Source: Desulfurococcales archaeon (GTDB lineage: Archaea > Thermoproteota > Thermoprotei_A > Sulfolobales > WANQ01). From it: a DNA stretch of 8,262 nucleotides. This document shows, piece after piece, positions 6,597 through 8,262 of the stretch (position 1 is the stretch's first letter; every line of letters begins with the position of its first letter). Made by a program: the position numbers and the translations under genes. The stretch lies in NCBI GenBank assembly GCA_027043985.1, contig JALUDQ010000220.1:1-8262 (forward strand), written 5' to 3'. The notes beneath the pieces were generated by a model, which saw only the letters and a program-made list of their open reading frames with translations, was not told the origin of the DNA and searched no databases.

Positions 6597-7008
6597 CACT
6601 AACGTTATAATCAGGTATTATGCAGGCGACCCTGAGTTAAGGGAGACTCTAGAACCTGTGCTTAGTGGTGAAATAGTGTTATATTAACAGCATTGTATTC
6701 TCAGAGTGTTATTTGTTCTTCTCAAGCTCTTGACAGACATGAAGGCCTATGAGCTAAAGAGGAGGCCGCAAATAGTCAAGGAAACCCTTAAGATGCTTGA
6801 TAAGCAAATAGCTTTTCTTCAAGGATACTTTATCGAGCTAGAAATAAACGAAGAGATTAAACAGACAGCTCTAGACATAATGAGGCAATATGGATTACTA
6901 CTTAACGATGTCATTATAGCTGCTACATGTAAACACTATAACATAGACACGATAATTACCTTTGACGAGGACTTCAAGCGGGTACCATGGTTAACAGTCC
7001 TCCCATAA
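6577..7008 (+). pseudogene. vapC: VapC PIN-domain toxin broken by two compensating frameshifts
   Basis: From the ATG at 6577 the frame reads MSSAFIDTNVIIRYYAGD, with the first PIN aspartate at residue 7, and stops at a TAA (6685-6687, codon 37). The same frame later gives VLFVLLKLLTDMK and the C-terminal PIN core LLLNDVIIAATCKHYNID, then TFDEDF, to the TAA at 7008. Between them the expected residues VYINSIVFSE are found one base out of phase. One surplus T near 6679 and one missing G at 6706/6707 account for this. The segment out of frame holds the conserved PIN glutamate (codon 6704-6706), so neither fragment keeps a full active site. Repaired, the protein would be about 143 aa, normal for VapC. 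It overlaps vapB by 20 bases. A later GTG at 6706 could express only the inactive C-terminal part. Confidence 0.85.
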
Positions 7009-7053
7009 GGGGGAGAGAATTCTATCAAGCCGTCTAGTATTTCTTGATATCAT

Positions 7054-7063
7054 GAAAATAAAT
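7054..7063 (+). promoter_or_regulatory. TATA-like element for the ABM-fold gene
   Basis: GAAAATAAAT lies about 43 bases before the GTG at 7101 and would place the transcript start near 7084, just ahead of the GAGGTG ribosome-binding site (7090-7095). It is a moderate match to the consensus. Confidence 0.35.
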
Positions 7064-7100
7064 AGTGTTTCTTGTAATTGTTTAAGGTAGAGGTGTCTTT

Positions 7101-7415
7101 GTGTTGCAAGGTTTTGTCCGGATCTGGCATGGGGTTACGAGGCGGAGTGTTGCTGATGAGTATGAGAGGTTCCTCGTAGAGAGGGCTGTTCCTGATTACA
7201 AGAGTGTACCTGGTCTAAGAAAAGTAATCTTTTCGAGGAGAGATGAGGGTGACGTGGCGCACTTCCTCCTAATAACAATATGGGACTCTATCGAGGCTAT
7301 GAAACACTTCACGGGCGGAGATCCATGGAAGGCGAAATACTACCCAGAAGACGACCAATACCTCCTAGAAAAAGAAGAACACGTAGAAATATACAAAATA
7401 TTCTATGAATCATAA
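7101..7415 (+). CDS. ABM-superfamily (dimeric alpha-beta barrel) protein
   Basis: A 104-aa cytoplasmic protein that matches the antibiotic biosynthesis monooxygenase (ABM) fold. Seen: an N-terminal strand FVRIWHGV; a helix containing YERFLVERAVPDYKSVPG; a strand LRKVIFSRR; FLLITIWDSIEAMKHFTG, the characteristic strand-W-helix-F-x-G element; and the YYPEDDQYLLEKEEHVEIY end, also typical of the family. Members usually form dimers and include quinol or heme-related oxygenases, but many have no known substrate and I cannot assign one here. The start is the GTG at 7101, 5 bases after GAGGTG; the TTG at 7104 is a close alternative. It is a separate unit about 90 bases after the broken vapC. Confidence 0.85.
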   Translation: MLQGFVRIWHGVTRRSVADEYERFLVERAVPDYKSVPGLRKVIFSRRDEGDVAHFLLITIWDSIEAMKHFTGGDPWKAKYYPEDDQYLLEKEEHVEIYKIFYES

Positions 7416-7562
7416 AAATCTATGCTTGCTCATGAAGTAACAATAACCTTGGCAACGATATCACTGTGATTATCAGGCTTAAGAAAAGCCTTGGCCTTGT
7501 TTTGCAGTTTCAACAAACAATACATTCCACGCCTACTTTATGATGACTAAGAGATGTTTGTA

Positions 7563-7605
7563 GGGGCCCGCCGGGATTTGAACCCGGGACCCCGCGGCTC
7601 CGGAG
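7563..7605 (-). pseudogene. Orphan 3' half of tRNA-Arg(CCG), likely an integration-site scar
   Basis: On the minus strand the 43 bases from 7605 to 7563 read as a tRNA from the anticodon loop to the 3' end: loop CTCCGGA with anticodon CCG, a GCCGC half-stem, a variable region, a perfect T arm (CCGGG, TTCAAAT, CCCGG), the acceptor strand CGGGCCC, and C at position 73. No matching 5' half (GGGCCCG at its 5' end) is found within the window on either side, so it is neither an intron-containing nor a locally permuted tRNA. The variable region appears to be 6 bases instead of 5 and C73 is unusual for Arg, which suggests decay. SSV1-type archaeal integrases use a stretch of about this extent in tRNA-Arg(CCG) as their attachment site. 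A 3' half of a trans-spliced tRNA is the alternative. Confidence 0.7.
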
Positions 7606-7624
7606 GAGTGAGAATGATAAACAC

Positions 7625-7710
7625 ATGTTTCCGGAAGGAATCATAGATTGGAAACATTATTCACATAAGGTTATCTCTCTGGAATATCATTGCTGATAAT
7701 CTGGAAACAT
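7625..7710. repeat. Three copies of the 8-base motif GGAAACAT upstream of vapBC
   Basis: ATGTTTCC (7625-7632, inverted), GGAAACAT (7650-7657) and GGAAACAT (7703-7710) occur within 86 bases. The first two form a perfect 8-bp inverted repeat with a 17-base loop; the first and third match over 10 bp with one G-T pair. They end about 60 bases before the second vapB start and could be operator sites or a decayed repeat. Confidence 0.35.
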
Positions 7711-7771
7711 CCAGGCTACGGGAAAGGCTAATTGGCTCGGTGCATAATAGTGTATAGACGGTGACTAGGGC

Positions 7772-7966
7772 TTGTCTAAGGTAATCAGAGTTAGGTACGA
7801 AAGAGGGGCACTTAGGCCTATTGATTATGTCGAGTTTAGAGAGGGAGAAGAGTTTGAGATAATTATTATCAAGAGGACTTTTAGGGGATTCCGGGAGAAA
7901 GGTGGCAAGTACAAGTTCGAGGTTAACCGAGACGTGGTTGATGAGTTTGTAGCGGAGAGGAGGTGA
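7772..7966 (+). CDS. vapB: AF2212-like (DUF104) antitoxin of the second VapBC module
   Basis: A 64-aa protein starting KVIRVRYERGALRPIDYVEF, then REGEEFEIIIIK, the same DUF104 signature as the first VapB. The C-terminal half, basic then acidic (EKGGKYKFEVNRDVVDEF), is the probable toxin-binding tail. The start is a TTG with GGTGA (7760-7764) 7 bases upstream. The TGA stop lies inside the GGAGGTGAT ribosome-binding site of the following vapC, so translation of the two is probably coupled. It and the first VapB are only distantly similar, so they are independent family members and not a recent duplication. It lies on the far side of the tRNA scar, possibly within an integrated element. Confidence 0.85.
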   Translation: MSKVIRVRYERGALRPIDYVEFREGEEFEIIIIKRTFRGFREKGGKYKFEVNRDVVDEFVAERR

Positions 7967-7967
7967 T
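7959..7967 (+). promoter_or_regulatory. Full-length ribosome-binding site for the second vapC
   Basis: GGAGGTGAT is a complete complement to the archaeal 16S 3' end. It ends 8 bases before the TTG at 7976 and includes the vapB stop codon. It supports the TTG as the start in place of the ATG at 7966, whose frame closes after 14 codons. Confidence 0.7.
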
Positions 7968-7975
7968 GGGCGGGG

Positions 7976-8262
7976 TTGAGACCGATTCATGCTGTTGTGG
8001 TAGACACTAGTGTCTTTGCTGACTACTACTTTCTATTCCCGGGGAATCCAGAAAGACATAAACGAGCAAGAACAATCCTCGACAAGCTATCTGACCTAGA
8101 TCTACTGGTTTATGAGCCCTTCCTGTTTGAGGTGGAACTCCGCGCAGTACTTGTGAGAAGGATTGATCCTAAGTACGTTCTAGACATTCTAAATGTGATA
8201 TTCGGATACATCAATGTAATAGACGAAAAACTCATCCATGATAAGGCGGCAGAGATAGCCCT
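7976..8262 (+). CDS. vapC: VapC PIN-domain toxin, cut by the window edge
   Basis: A partial protein of 95 residues, open at the right edge. From the TTG at 7976 it reads MRPIHAVVVDTSVFADYYF, with the PIN aspartate at residue 10 in VDTSV, and the second conserved acidic position at E52 or E54 in LFEVELRAVL. The remaining PIN aspartates would lie beyond the window. PIN VapC toxins are Mg-dependent RNases that cleave tRNA, rRNA or mRNA; the target is not predictable here. The gene is in the same frame as vapB, separated by its TGA and three codons, and shares its ribosome-binding site with the antitoxin stop. No lesion is seen in the visible part, unlike the first VapC. Confidence 0.85.
   Translation, partial: MRPIHAVVVDTSVFADYYFLFPGNPERHKRARTILDKLSDLDLLVYEPFLFEVELRAVLVRRIDPKYVLDILNVIFGYINVIDEKLIHDKAAEIA

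Larger units (their letters stand above)
7416..7771. other. 356-base gap holding a tRNA fragment and short repeats
   Basis: No protein-coding gene is supported. The left part (7416-7562) shows nothing I can name. At 7563-7605 lies the tRNA 3' half on the minus strand. The right part (7606-7771) holds three copies of an 8-base motif and the upstream region of the second vapBC pair, where TGCATAATAG (7741-7750) is a possible TATA element. Confidence 0.6.

Noticed and set aside
7537..7605. ATGATGA near 7538 as the C box of a C/D-box guide RNA overlapping the tRNA fragment
   Set aside because: No CTGA D box lies at the expected distance of about 50-60 bases, and the internal boxes are not convincing.
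7606..7735. CCCGTAGCCTGGA on the minus strand near 7710-7727 as the missing 5' half of the tRNA, with the DNA between as an intron
   Set aside because: The preceding bases TTT do not pair with the CCC of the acceptor 3' strand, and no D arm and anticodon 5' stem that fit the 3' half follow.
7661..7990. Minus-strand 109-aa frame over the second vapB
   Set aside because: It covers the clearly coding vapB and its upstream region in antisense and shows no family features.
1..8262. CRISPR array, transposase or rRNA
   Set aside because: No evenly spaced direct repeats of 24-37 bases, no transposase motifs with terminal inverted repeats, and no rRNA-like stretch were found.

Overview
The window looks like chromosomal DNA of a hyperthermophilic crenarchaeon, most likely of the Desulfurococcales type (inference, not proven). 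Signs of this are AT-rich genes with many AGA/AGG and ATA codons, frequent TTG/GTG starts behind GGAGGTGAT-type ribosome-binding sites, archaeal TATA boxes including apparently leaderless genes, a very GC-rich tRNA fragment in AT-rich surroundings, and several PIN-domain toxin-antitoxin (TA) modules with AF2212-like (DUF104) antitoxins.

Layout. 1-2581 (+): a complete plasma-membrane-type (P3A) proton-pumping P-type ATPase with its own TATA box and ribosome-binding site. 2744-3103 (-): a small three-helix membrane protein convergent with the pump. 3265-3609 (-): a short arrestin-fold-like ORF that looks N-terminally truncated. 3806-4612 (+): a class I SAM-dependent methyltransferase. From about 4755 to 6349 everything reads on the minus strand: an 83-aa unknown protein, a sequon-rich exported protein, a DUF2283 protein, and an overlapping DUF4258 gene killed by a stop codon. 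From 6393 the plus strand carries VapB, a VapC broken by two compensating frameshifts, an ABM-fold protein, and a second VapBC pair that runs off the right edge. An orphan 3' half of a tRNA-Arg(CCG) gene lies at 7563-7605 on the minus strand.

How it fits together. The left 4.6 kb is housekeeping-like: membrane energetics, a membrane protein and a methyltransferase. The right 3.6 kb is accessory. It holds three TA-type modules, two of which have an apparently intact antitoxin but a dead toxin, and a tRNA 3'-half scar of the kind archaeal SSV-type integrases leave at tRNA genes. By the geometry of such scars, DNA to the right of 7605, including the second VapBC pair, would be the near end of an integrated element whose intact tRNA-Arg lies further right. 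Both toxin lesions and the tRNA fragment were read directly from the sequence. The integrated-element interpretation is inference. I found no CRISPR array, rRNA, complete tRNA or transposase.
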